This document shows, in pieces, positions 1 through 8,712 of a DNA stretch of 35,923 bases (position 1 is the stretch's first letter; every line of letters starts with the position of its first letter). Below the pieces are notes generated by a model that worked only from the letters and a program-made list of their open reading frames with translations, did not search any database and was not told the origin of the DNA. The stretch is from positions 5,458 to 41,380 of the forward strand of contig DEHD01000026.1 in assembly GCA_002351725.1 (NCBI GenBank), read 5' to 3'. The DNA comes from Prevotella sp. UBA2809 (GTDB lineage: Bacteria; Bacteroidota; Bacteroidia; Bacteroidales; Bacteroidaceae). Position numbers and translations under genes: made by a program.

Positions 1-1595
1 TTCACACTGTTGTGCATAGGGAATTGGATATCCACCACATCGCCCTTCTTCCACTGACGGTCGATAGTGACATAGCTGGCAGGACCAGTCACGATGCTTA
101 CGGGCTTGCCGTTCACCTTCACGCTGAACTGACCTGGTTTTACCCAACCTGGATAGCGCACCATGAGAGGGATGGACTGTTTGGTATTGGGCGATTGTGT
201 GATGGTGATACGACTGGTTTCTGCGTATGGGAACTGTGTTTCCTGGCGCAGCTTGAGGCCTTTTTCCTTCCAGTTAAGCTCTGAAGCCACAAAGAGGTTC
301 ACATAGAGGGCGTTTGCATGATGGGTATATACAAACTGACCGTATTTGCCATGATTCTCCATACCTGTTCCCACACAGCACCACATGGCCTCGTTAGGCG
401 CAGAGTAGTTACGATAATGACGAGGACGAGCTGAGGTGAAGTAAACATAGCCGCCATGCTCAGGATGCTGAGTAGAGAGGATATGGTTGAACATAGCCAC
501 CTCGTAATAATCGGCAAAGCGTGCCTCTGGGTTACGACGATGCAGATCCTCTGTCAGTTTCATCATATTATTGGTGTTACAGCTCTCTGGGCCGTCGATG
601 TCCTGCACAAAGTCCTGACAAGCCTCCTTGCTGGGGAAATGCTCACGACGGCTGTTGCCACCAAAGGCCAGTGTGCGCTCACCAGTTACGATATCCCAAA
701 AGTAAGCACCAGCTGTGTGGTAAGCCTCATCGCCACCCAGCTCGGCTATACGTTCAAAACCTATCACCTTAGGAACCTGGGTGTTAGCATGCATATTGTC
801 GAGAATATCGCGACGCTGCATCAACGGATTAAGCAGTCGGCGATGTGAGAATCGGCGAGCCACATCCAGATACTTCTGCTCGCCAGTGATGGCATAAGCA
901 TCTGCCAGCACCTCGTTCATACCGCCATGCTCTGTGTCGAGTGCGCGCTCCACCTGAGCATCAGTAAGTCCTGCAGTCAGGTCGATAGCCCAGTCGCAGA
1001 AACCCAGGAAGAGCTGCTTGGCCTGTTCGTTGCCACAATAAACCCAGGCATCACGCAGTCCAGCATACATCTTGTGTATATTATAAAAAGGTACCCATGC
1101 GCCATAGTAAGGGCCGAAGTTTCCTTTCTTGAAGTTTCCCCAAATACGGTCGCTGCCAGGCACACCTCCCACATAGCCTTTTCCCCATTCAGGGTGGTTC
1201 TTGGCATTGGCATCGGCACAAGCCTGCAGCTCGCTGATAAAGTACTCCATACGCTTCTGGCACTCTTTGTCGCCAGTAGCAGCATTAATCGCCATTGCTG
1301 TAAGATAGTGTCCGCCTACGTGTCCGTCAAGTCCGTCCCAGTTGGGGTATGACTTTCCTTTAGGTGTGAGTCCTGCTTCTTTGAGATAAGGCGCCAGCAG
1401 TCGGTCGCAGTCGTACTTAAGCAGTGTGTTGATGTTCAGGTCGCGCGCTTTCTTCAGCGGTCCGTCAAGCAGTGTAACATCTCCCAAAGGGAATTCATCG
1501 GCATACAACCGATCCTGGGCGCAGACGGTGCCAGTAGCCGATGACAGCATCAAGGCCATTAGGAGTCCACGCGAAATAGTTTTAAATTGATACAT
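1..1595 (-). CDS. GH127 beta-L-arabinofuranosidase (DUF1680), 3' end outside window
   Basis: My translation of the minus strand from the ATG at 1595 stays open to the left edge (about 531 codons), so the C-terminus is missing. A signal peptide ends near residue 26 (TVCAQ), giving an exported, probably periplasmic, enzyme. Family marks are GHVGGHYL near residue 91, ESCNT (E337, C339) and MWCCVGTG (C406, C407). The Glu-x-Cys plus Cys-Cys set matches the zinc-thiolate catalytic centre of GH127, in which a cysteine is the nucleophile. The last visible part (PGW, VNGKP, DRQWKKGD) is the start of the beta-sandwich region. The family releases L-arabinofuranose from arabinan or arabinosylated pectin or proteins; GH146 is a near relative and not excluded. 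The gene starts 15 nt after the kinase stop, so the two are probably co-transcribed. Confidence 0.9.
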   Translation of the reverse strand, partial: MYQFKTISRGLLMALMLSSATGTVCAQDRLYADEFPLGDVTLLDGPLKKARDLNINTLLKYDCDRLLAPYLKEAGLTPKGKSYPNWDGLDGHVGGHYLTAMAINAATGDKECQKRMEYFISELQACADANAKNHPEWGKGYVGGVPGSDRIWGNFKKGNFGPYYGAWVPFYNIHKMYAGLRDAWVYCGNEQAKQLFLGFCDWAIDLTAGLTDAQVERALDTEHGGMNEVLADAYAITGEQKYLDVARRFSHRRLLNPLMQRRDILDNMHANTQVPKVIGFERIAELGGDEAYHTAGAYFWDIVTGERTLAFGGNSRREHFPSKEACQDFVQDIDGPESCNTNNMMKLTEDLHRRNPEARFADYYEVAMFNHILSTQHPEHGGYVYFTSARPRHYRNYSAPNEAMWCCVGTGMENHGKYGQFVYTHHANALYVNLFVASELNWKEKGLKLRQETQFPYAETSRITITQSPNTKQSIPLMVRYPGWVKPGQFSVKVNGKPVSIVTGPASYVTIDRQWKKGDVVDIQFPMHNSV

Positions 1596-1610
1596 ACGTT
1601 GAATTGGTTA

Positions 1611-2495
1611 TTATTGATTGTTCTTAATTATCTGGTAAACATCTTCTATTTTGTGAGCAAAGGGACCCGTATGCTCAAGTTTCAGGGTACACATGGCAGC
1701 AGCAAACTGCGAGCTTTCAGCATACCCCATTCCCTTGGCACGAGCATAGAGATAGCCGGCACTATAAGTATCGCCACAGCCTGTGGCATCAACAAGCTTG
1801 GATGGGGCATAAGCTGGCGTATCGTAGAACTTGCCCTCAGCCAAAACCATAGAGCCGCCACCACCCAGTGTTACAATAACCTCACGAACACCCCACTGGT
1901 GTATCTGCTGGGCTGCCTCGCGTGGATCGGTAATACCAGTAAGCGTCAGGCACTCCCACTCGTTAACTTTCAGAATTGCCGTATGCTTCAGCAGGCGCAG
2001 TTTGTCGGTCCACTCGCAAGCTTTTACCTTTTCCCCGTCAACCTCACGCAGATAGCCCTGCACGTCGATGCTCACATCGCCCTTACTGGCCAGATACTCT
2101 ACTATCTCAGGAGCAAAATCATCAGCCAGCAGCGTACCAAGATGATACACACGAGCCTCTTCATCCTTCAACTGCTCGAGAGTGAAAGGGGCCGACTTTG
2201 CCAGCACACGCTGGGTGCGATTGTCCATATTTGCACCATACTTATTCTCGAAGAACACATTAGTTGGGCTCTCGAATGCCGTTACTCTGACTCCAGCCTC
2301 GCGCAGTTTCTCAACTTCAGGCATCACCTCACGGCTAACCGAGGTAATCATGTGGAAATCAATATCATGAGGAAGCGCCTCAATGGCCCAAGCCATATAG
2401 TAAGCCGAGCCTCCTGCACAATGGGCAGTCATAGGTGGATTCTGGGTAATAATCCTATCGCGAGTTATATGTCCGATGCAGCAAATATCTGTCAT
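1611..2495 (-). CDS. PfkB/ribokinase-family sugar kinase
   Basis: A 294-residue cytoplasmic protein without a signal peptide. It opens with ICCIGHITRD, the usual first strand of the PfkB fold, and carries the second PfkB signature DATGCGDTYSAG near residues 236-247. The Asp of GCGD (about D242) is the expected catalytic base, and the preceding VTLGGGGS stretch fits the nucleotide-binding side. The family phosphorylates sugars or nucleosides with ATP; the substrate cannot be read from sequence. Because it leads an operon with an exported arabinofuranosidase and is divergent from a pectin locus, a pentose or another pectin-derived sugar is a reasonable guess. The ATG at 2495 lies about 40 nt downstream of a TATCTTTG element, which supports this start. 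Confidence 0.88.
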   Translation of the reverse strand: MTDICCIGHITRDRIITQNPPMTAHCAGGSAYYMAWAIEALPHDIDFHMITSVSREVMPEVEKLREAGVRVTAFESPTNVFFENKYGANMDNRTQRVLAKSAPFTLEQLKDEEARVYHLGTLLADDFAPEIVEYLASKGDVSIDVQGYLREVDGEKVKACEWTDKLRLLKHTAILKVNEWECLTLTGITDPREAAQQIHQWGVREVIVTLGGGGSMVLAEGKFYDTPAYAPSKLVDATGCGDTYSAGYLYARAKGMGYAESSQFAAAMCTLKLEHTGPFAHKIEDVYQIIKNNQ

Positions 2496-2535
2496 AAGTT
2501 TGAGTCCAAATACCTTATTTAGTTGGTTTCGGGTG

Positions 2536-2543
2536 CAAAGATA
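2536..2543 (-). promoter_or_regulatory. -7 promoter element for the kinase-GH127 operon
   Basis: The minus strand reads TATCTTTG, a perfect TAnnTTTG element of the Bacteroidetes housekeeping promoter, about 40 nt upstream of the kinase ATG. No clean TTTG lies at the usual 19-21 nt spacing upstream; the region is A/T homopolymer. It is back to back with the plus-strand promoter at 2563-2593. Confidence 0.6.
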
Positions 2544-2562
2544 ACATTTTTTTGCAAAAAAA

Positions 2563-2593
2563 TTTGTTTTATTCGAAAAATATACTAACTTTG
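2563..2593 (+). promoter_or_regulatory. Promoter of the pectin PUL (TTTG-N19-TAACTTTG)
   Basis: TTTG at 2563-2566 and TAACTTTG at 2586-2593 are separated by exactly 19 nt, the consensus geometry for Bacteroidetes sigma-70 promoters. Transcription would begin near 2600, about 25 nt before the GH28 ATG at 2625. Confidence 0.8.
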
Positions 2594-2624
2594 CACCCGA
2601 ATTATTCGTTGCTACTAATATTAA

Positions 2625-3947
2625 ATGACCAAACGAACGTTATTGCAGATTATTCTGCTTTGGGTGGTTATCATACCATCAGCGGCACAGACTATCTACG
2701 ATGTGACGGCAGCTGGAGCTGTTGGCGATGGCATCACTGATGATGCCCAGGCAATACAGCGTATCATTAATCGATGTTCTCAGGAAGGAGGCGGCAGGGT
2801 GCTGTTGCCACGTAATCATACCTTCTTGGCAGGCCCCATCGAACTTAAAAGCAATGTAGAGTTATATCTTGAAGCTACCGCCACACTGAAAGCCAATCCC
2901 GATGAAAGCATTTACAAACTGAGTGCCTTTGGCGAGAACCGAGGCGAGGGAATGCTGTGGCTCTGGGCCAATCATGCCGAGAACATCAGCATTGCCGGCA
3001 AGGGAACCATTCACGGCAATGGTATTGCTTTTATGGGAGCTGAGCTAAGTGACAGCTACGAGCTGAAGCCGCTGAAGGACCAGACTTTCGATCCACGTCC
3101 ACATGTGCTTACGCTGACTGATGTAAAGAACCTCACCATCCGCGATGTCACCATCAAGGAGGGGGCTTATTGGACCGTTCACCTGATTGGTTGTGATGAG
3201 GCTGTGATTGACGGCATCAACCTGCTGAATAACTTAAAGATTCGCAATGGCGATGGTATCGACCTGGATCACTCAAAGCATGTACGCATAGCCAACTGCC
3301 ATATCACCAGCGGCGACGACTGCATATGCCTGAAGAACCGCAGAGAGTTTGAGCAGTATGGCTCATGCCACGACATCACCGTCACAAACTGTGTGATGTC
3401 AAGCCGTTCGTGCGCCATTAAGATTGGTAGCGAGAATATGGATTCCATCTACAATGTGGTGTTCGACAACTGCATCATCACTGGGTCAAACCGCGGCCTG
3501 GGCATCCAGAATCGCGATGAGGGAACAGTGACCGATGTTGTTTTCTCGAATATCCAACTAGATTGTCGCCTGTGGAGCGACGTATGGTGGGGAAAGGCTG
3601 AGCCAATCTATGTTACCAGCTATCCACGTGCCAACGGTAATCACAAGGATGCCAACTGGCGATTCCCCAAGGGACAGATTGAAGGCAAGTGTGGCGAAGT
3701 TAGCCGTATCTACTTCAACAACATCACCGCCACCAGTGAGAACGGCTGCTTTGTAGGTGGCGACGTAGCTGGCAAGGTTAGTGATATCTTCTTTAATAAT
3801 GTACGCGTAAGACTTCTTGGCGAGGGTGGTCGTAGTATGGACAAACGTCCTTGCAAGGGCGAAGGCTTTATCAAGGCCAATCTGAAGGAGATGCAAGCAA
3901 TGAAGGTACCATTGGTAACCGAAAACGCAACTGTTACGATTGAATAA
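2625..3947 (+). CDS. GH28 polygalacturonase-family glycoside hydrolase
   Basis: A 440-residue protein with a signal peptide cleaved near residue 22 (SAAQ) and no lipobox, so probably periplasmic. It has the pectate-lyase-like right-handed beta-helix repeats (LTIRDVTI, VRIANCHI, DITVTNCV). The inverting GH28 catalytic aspartates appear as NGDGID (D210) and SGDDC (D231, D232), matching the NTD and GDD motifs. The classical GHG motif is replaced by IKIGSE and the RIK motif by IQNRDEG, as is common in bacterial exo-acting or rhamnogalacturonan-type members. The family hydrolyses galacturonic-acid linkages in pectin; homogalacturonan, xylogalacturonan and rhamnogalacturonan cannot be told apart here. 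It is the first gene of a PUL, 38 nt before susC. Confidence 0.9.
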   Translation: MTKRTLLQIILLWVVIIPSAAQTIYDVTAAGAVGDGITDDAQAIQRIINRCSQEGGGRVLLPRNHTFLAGPIELKSNVELYLEATATLKANPDESIYKLSAFGENRGEGMLWLWANHAENISIAGKGTIHGNGIAFMGAELSDSYELKPLKDQTFDPRPHVLTLTDVKNLTIRDVTIKEGAYWTVHLIGCDEAVIDGINLLNNLKIRNGDGIDLDHSKHVRIANCHITSGDDCICLKNRREFEQYGSCHDITVTNCVMSSRSCAIKIGSENMDSIYNVVFDNCIITGSNRGLGIQNRDEGTVTDVVFSNIQLDCRLWSDVWWGKAEPIYVTSYPRANGNHKDANWRFPKGQIEGKCGEVSRIYFNNITATSENGCFVGGDVAGKVSDIFFNNVRVRLLGEGGRSMDKRPCKGEGFIKANLKEMQAMKVPLVTENATVTIE

Positions 3948-3985
3948 TTTTATATTATCTTTTATACTAACTTTAATTATTAATT

Positions 3986-6979
3986 ATGCAAAAAATCCTA
4001 AATCTCAAGCAGGGAACTCAGAAGGCAATGTTCTTCGTGTTCTTTTTGTTGTGCAGTACAGTGATGCTGGCACAGAACAAGGTGTCGGGAACTGTACTGG
4101 ACGCAACAGGTGAGCCTCTGATTGGCGTAAGCGTTCTGGAGGCAGGAACCAACAATGGTGTAGTTACTGATTATGATGGTAACTTTGCACTCACTGTAAA
4201 ACAGGGTGCCAAGCTTACATTCTCTTACGTAGGCTATACCCCAAAAACTCTGACTGCCGTCAATAGCATGAAGGTAACCCTCGAAGAGGACAACAAGGTG
4301 CTGAACGAGGTTGTTGTAGTAGGTTACGGTACTATGCGCCGTAAGGACGTTACCTCATCTATCACCACCGTTAAAGCCGAAGACTTGAACCGTGGTGTAT
4401 TCACCGACCCAGGACAGATGTTGCAGGGTAAAGTGCCCGGACTGGTAATTTCTTCAACAGCCGACCCAAATGGTGGCGCAACAATCACCCTGCGTGGTGC
4501 TTCTACACTCCGCTCTGGTGCTATGTCACCTTACTATGTAATTGATGGTATTCCTGGTGTCGACCCATCTACCGTTGCTCCTGATGATATCGAGAGCATC
4601 GACGTGCTGCGTGATGCCACTGCTACCGCTATCTACGGTTCTAAGGCTGCCAATGGTGTTATCATTATCACCACTAAGAAAGGTGCCGAGGAGAAGACCA
4701 ATGTAACTTACAATGGTTATGTTGCTTTCGATCATATCCTGAAGAAGTACGATGTGGCTACAGCTGCCGAACTGCGCGATTATGCCTCTAAGAATGGCGT
4801 AGCCCTGAAGGATGGCGGTGCAAACACCAACTGGCAGGACGAGGTTCTGCGTACAGGTATCAGCCACAACCATAACTTGAGTATCAGTGGTGGCAATGGC
4901 CGCACCAGCTATATGGTTAGTGGTAACCTCATGAAGCGTCAGGGTATTATCAAAGAAACAGGTATGGACCGCTTCAATGTTCGTTCGCTGATTTCTACTA
5001 AGCTATTGAAAGATCGCCTCAGCATTTCTATGGGACTGAACGCTATGTATGGTAAGCATTTTGGTGTGCCTACAGGCGATAAGGGTGCTTCTGTACTCGA
5101 TGCAATGAACTACTTCTCACCAACCAACCCCATCAAGAATGCTGATGGTTCTTGGTCGACTGGTGCTGGTTCAAAGAACTACAACCCTCTGGCTTTGATG
5201 TACGAGGATACCTCAGAAACCATCTGGAAGCGTAACCAGTTTATCGGCAAGGCTACTCTGGAGATTCTGAAGGGCCTCCTTTGGAATGTTAACTACTCTT
5301 GGAGCAACTACCAGAGCACATATAGTGGTTATAATACTCGTAACTCTCAGATTGAGGGTATCGGCAACAAGAATGGTCAGGCCAGCCGTAATACATATTT
5401 TGGCCATGAGCAGACTTTCGAGACATATCTGAACTATGGCTTCACAGCTGGCAAACACAAAGTTGATTTGATGGCTGGTTACTCTTGGGAGCAGAAGAAG
5501 AATAACGATGGATTTGGTTTGACTGTTGAGGGATATTACAATGATAACCTGAAATGGTACAACATGTCATACGCCCAGACTATCCTTGGTGTTCAGAACT
5601 CTGTAGCAAGCGGCTATGTAGAGAACGTTAAGAACATCTCGTTCTATGGTCGTGCCAACTACTCGTTTGATGGTCGCTATATGTTGCAAGCTACTATCCG
5701 TCGCGATGGTTCTTCTGTTTTCGGTAAGAACAACCGTTGGGGTACATTCCCATCAATTTCTGGTGCTTGGAACATCACTGAGGAGGCATTCATGAAGAAT
5801 CAGAATCTCTTCTCTAACTTGAAGCTCCGTGCTGGTTATGGAGTATCGGGTAATGCCATGGGATTTGATGTTTATTCATCATATGTAACTTATGGTGCTA
5901 CAGGTACATTCGTTTACGATGGTAAGACTTATCGTACTTATGGTGCAACCAAGAATGCTAACCCCGACCTGAAGTGGGAGACAACAAGTATGCTGAATGT
6001 TGGTTTGGACTTTGGCTTCATGAAGAACCGCATCAATGGTACTATCGAGGTTTATAACAAGAAGACCAAGGATCTGATCTGGGGCTATCCTGTTCCTACC
6101 ACACAGTATGTATATGGCTGGATGGATGCTAACGTAGGCGAAATGACCAATAAGGGTATTGAGTTTACTATCAACATCGATGCTATCCGTACAAAGGACT
6201 TCAACTGGATGACCACTATCAACCTGTCACACAACAAGAACACTGTTGACAAGATGCAGAACGATCAGTTCCATACCACCAACCTGACACAGGGCGACCC
6301 AGACGTAGCAGGTGTTTCTGCTAACGGTTGGACACAGCGCATTATGGAAGGTGAGTCAATTGGTACATTCTACACCTATCAGTACGCAGGTACTGTAAAT
6401 GGACGTTCTGAGTACTATGTTCTGGACGAGAATGGCAATAAGACCGGTGAGACAACCAACAACCCAGGTCTGAAGGATCGTGCCATTACTGGTTGCGCTC
6501 AGCCTAAGCTTACTGCTGGTTGGAACAACAGCTTCAGCTATAAGAACTGGAACCTGAACGCATTTATCACCGGCGTATTCGGCAACGATGTTTACAATAG
6601 CCCACGTGCTCACTACACCAGTGCACAGATGTTCTCTGACGGTAAGAACGTACTGAAGGAGTTCCTGTCTAACCCTGCTGGCGATGCATCTGGCTCACTG
6701 CCATCAGACCGTTTCATTGAGAAGGGTACTTATGTGCGTTTGCAGTCGCTCTCTCTGAGCTATACATTCCGCAACTGTTTCAACAACTGGATTCAGGATC
6801 TTACCCTCTATGGTACAGCTAACAACCTTCTTACAATCACCAATTACAAGGGTCTTGACCCAGAGGTTAACCTCGGTGGTATCGATCCAGGTATTGACTA
6901 TCGTTGGAGCCGCTACCCACACGCTCGTACCTTTATGGTTGGTGTGAAGATCAACTTTGGTGATGGCAAGAAGAAATAA
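3986..6979 (+). CDS. SusC-like TonB-dependent outer-membrane transporter (pectin PUL)
   Basis: A 997-residue protein. A signal peptide (to about residue 30, MLAQ) is followed by a carboxypeptidase-regulatory-like domain (VSGTVLDATGEPLIGVSV to about residue 100), the SusC-type motif NEVVVVGYG near residue 110, a plug with the DPSTVAPDDIESIDVLRDA and YGSKAANGVI blocks, and a long beta-barrel ending in VGVKINFG. These proteins import oligosaccharides across the outer membrane using TonB energy, with SusD as the lid. The partner gene starts 31 nt downstream. The flanking GH28 enzymes suggest pectic oligosaccharides. A TAACTTTA element lies just upstream (about 3967-3974), but I cannot support a separate promoter there. 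Confidence 0.95.
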   Translation: MQKILNLKQGTQKAMFFVFFLLCSTVMLAQNKVSGTVLDATGEPLIGVSVLEAGTNNGVVTDYDGNFALTVKQGAKLTFSYVGYTPKTLTAVNSMKVTLEEDNKVLNEVVVVGYGTMRRKDVTSSITTVKAEDLNRGVFTDPGQMLQGKVPGLVISSTADPNGGATITLRGASTLRSGAMSPYYVIDGIPGVDPSTVAPDDIESIDVLRDATATAIYGSKAANGVIIITTKKGAEEKTNVTYNGYVAFDHILKKYDVATAAELRDYASKNGVALKDGGANTNWQDEVLRTGISHNHNLSISGGNGRTSYMVSGNLMKRQGIIKETGMDRFNVRSLISTKLLKDRLSISMGLNAMYGKHFGVPTGDKGASVLDAMNYFSPTNPIKNADGSWSTGAGSKNYNPLALMYEDTSETIWKRNQFIGKATLEILKGLLWNVNYSWSNYQSTYSGYNTRNSQIEGIGNKNGQASRNTYFGHEQTFETYLNYGFTAGKHKVDLMAGYSWEQKKNNDGFGLTVEGYYNDNLKWYNMSYAQTILGVQNSVASGYVENVKNISFYGRANYSFDGRYMLQATIRRDGSSVFGKNNRWGTFPSISGAWNITEEAFMKNQNLFSNLKLRAGYGVSGNAMGFDVYSSYVTYGATGTFVYDGKTYRTYGATKNANPDLKWETTSMLNVGLDFGFMKNRINGTIEVYNKKTKDLIWGYPVPTTQYVYGWMDANVGEMTNKGIEFTINIDAIRTKDFNWMTTINLSHNKNTVDKMQNDQFHTTNLTQGDPDVAGVSANGWTQRIMEGESIGTFYTYQYAGTVNGRSEYYVLDENGNKTGETTNNPGLKDRAITGCAQPKLTAGWNNSFSYKNWNLNAFITGVFGNDVYNSPRAHYTSAQMFSDGKNVLKEFLSNPAGDASGSLPSDRFIEKGTYVRLQSLSLSYTFRNCFNNWIQDLTLYGTANNLLTITNYKGLDPEVNLGGIDPGIDYRWSRYPHARTFMVGVKINFGDGKKK

Positions 6980-7010
6980 AGGTATTATCATTTAATAAGA
7001 TTCAAGTATT

Positions 7011-8633
7011 ATGAAACTAAATAAAGTTTTTCTTGCAGCTGGCATGTTTGCCGTAGCGCTTACCAGCTGTACCAATTTGGATGTAACTCCAGATTCTCAA
7101 TATACCGAAGACCCCAGTAAGAATTCTGGTGTCGACCCAATGATTGTGGTAGAGGCAAAGATGGCTGACGTATATTTCCACATGTCAGGAACACTTGGTC
7201 GTCGCTACATGGAGGCTCAGTGCCTTGCTTCTGATGAATTCACCTGTCTGGCTTTCGATGGTGGTTACTACGATGATGGTACATATGCTCATCAGGCTCT
7301 CCACGACAGTAAGGCTACCGATGCTTCGCTCGACTGGTATTCAGAAGTAACTTCTGGTATCACAAAGGCCAACACCATTCTTGAGGAATTGGGTAGTAGT
7401 GCTTCAGCACAGATGACAGCGCCTGCTCGCGCCATGCGTGCTTACTTTACATGGGTATTGATGGATAGCTTTGGTGATGCGCCTATCCTTGAGAAGGTGC
7501 CTGCCGAGGGTGAGGTTGTAGCTCGTTCTCCACGTAAGGAGGTTGCCGAGTGGATTGAGAATGAGCTCACAGAGATTATTCCTTCACTCACAGAGGATGT
7601 AACTGCCAATACCTATGGCAAGCCAACCAAGTGGATGGCCGAGGCCCTGCTGGCAAAGTTGTACATTAACTGGCCTGTTTATACTGCAGAATCGGTTGAT
7701 CAGTATGATGCTGCCACAGCTGCCAATCCTAAGCTCGACGATTGTATCGCTGCTTGTGATGAAATTATCAATAGTGGTAAGTTTAACCTTGGTTCTGTTG
7801 ACTATCTGCATAAGTTCTCTTATGACAATGGTTCACAGATTGAGGACTTTATCTATGCCATTCCTTACGATGCTATCAATCTTCAGGGCATGCAGTACGG
7901 ACGTCCTCGTTCGTTCAAGCAGTTGAAGAATCTGCTGCCAAACGTTTATGGTTCTACTGATAAGTTCACTCAGTCAACTGGTGGTAATATGGTGGTAACG
8001 CCAGAGTTTGCTAAGCTGTTCAGTCTGGATGGCGATATCCGTAACCTTTGCATCCTGCGTGGTGATATCTATATTCGCGATCCAAAGACTCTGAAGCCAA
8101 CCTCTGAGCCATTCATGTATAAAGACACTCAGGTACACTTTACCGAGGATATCGCTCTGATTAAGGAAGATAATACTATTGATGTTGGTAACGACGATGC
8201 TGCTATTCAGAAGGGTTGTCACTCTATTAAGTGGTTTATGACACCCGCTGATTACAACAACGGCCGTAACCAGTCTAACGATGTGCCCATTTTCCGTTAT
8301 GCTGATATTCTGATGATGAAGGCTGAGGCTCTTACCCGTCAGGGACAGGCTGGTGCAAAGGATCTCTTCAATCAGATTCGTGCATATGCTGGTGCTCCAC
8401 AGATTGCTGCAGAACCTACACTCGACGAAATCTATCAGGAGCGTGGTCGTGAGTTCTTCGATGAGAACTGGCGTCGTAACGATATGATCCGTTTCGGTCA
8501 CTTCGAGGATGAGTTCTTCCCACACTACAAGAAGTACGACTTCGCTAACTTCGATAAGCGTCATCGTATCTTCCCAATAGAGCAGGAGATGCTTGACCTG
8601 AACCCAGGTTGGGAACAGAACCCAGGTTACTAA
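7011..8633 (+). CDS. SusD/RagB-family glycan-binding lipoprotein (pectin PUL)
   Basis: A 540-residue protein with a lipoprotein signal peptide (lipobox ALTSC, Cys near residue 20), so it is tethered to the outer membrane as the surface lid of the preceding SusC. It has the SusD pattern: a helical TPR-like core (AKANTILEELG, ARAMRAYFTW, ALLAKLYINW), the RYADILMMKAEAL helix, the ERGREFFDENWRRNDMIRFG block, and an end in GWEQNPGY, typical of the family. It is followed by a strong hairpin at 8665-8696 that probably reduces transcription into the next enzyme gene. Confidence 0.95.
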   Translation: MKLNKVFLAAGMFAVALTSCTNLDVTPDSQYTEDPSKNSGVDPMIVVEAKMADVYFHMSGTLGRRYMEAQCLASDEFTCLAFDGGYYDDGTYAHQALHDSKATDASLDWYSEVTSGITKANTILEELGSSASAQMTAPARAMRAYFTWVLMDSFGDAPILEKVPAEGEVVARSPRKEVAEWIENELTEIIPSLTEDVTANTYGKPTKWMAEALLAKLYINWPVYTAESVDQYDAATAANPKLDDCIAACDEIINSGKFNLGSVDYLHKFSYDNGSQIEDFIYAIPYDAINLQGMQYGRPRSFKQLKNLLPNVYGSTDKFTQSTGGNMVVTPEFAKLFSLDGDIRNLCILRGDIYIRDPKTLKPTSEPFMYKDTQVHFTEDIALIKEDNTIDVGNDDAAIQKGCHSIKWFMTPADYNNGRNQSNDVPIFRYADILMMKAEALTRQGQAGAKDLFNQIRAYAGAPQIAAEPTLDEIYQERGREFFDENWRRNDMIRFGHFEDEFFPHYKKYDFANFDKRHRIFPIEQEMLDLNPGWEQNPGY

Positions 8634-8664
8634 TCTCTTGTAGATAATAACCTAATTATAAATG

Positions 8665-8696
8665 CTGGGCAGTCACCTCGGTGGCTGCCCAGTTTT
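8665..8696 (+). terminator. Intercistronic hairpin/terminator after susD
   Basis: CTGGGCAG (8665-8672) pairs with CTGCCCAG (8685-8692), and inner CAC/GTG pairs extend the stem to about 12-13 bp including one T-G pair. TTTT (8693-8696) follows. It lies between susD and the second GH28 gene and could act as a partial terminator or an mRNA 3'-end stabiliser that favours SusCD over the enzyme. Confidence 0.8.
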
Positions 8697-8712
8697 AAAA
8701 ATAATAAGAACA

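Noticed and set aside
1587..2522. 311-codon plus-strand reading frame across the kinase gene
   Set aside because: It is antisense to a clear PfkB kinase and has no domain-like composition; long antisense frames are common in this codon usage.
3986..8633. Starch (sus) system reading of the first SusC/SusD pair
   Set aside because: The flanking enzymes are GH28 with no GH13, GH97 or SusR-type starch genes, so a pectic substrate is better supported.
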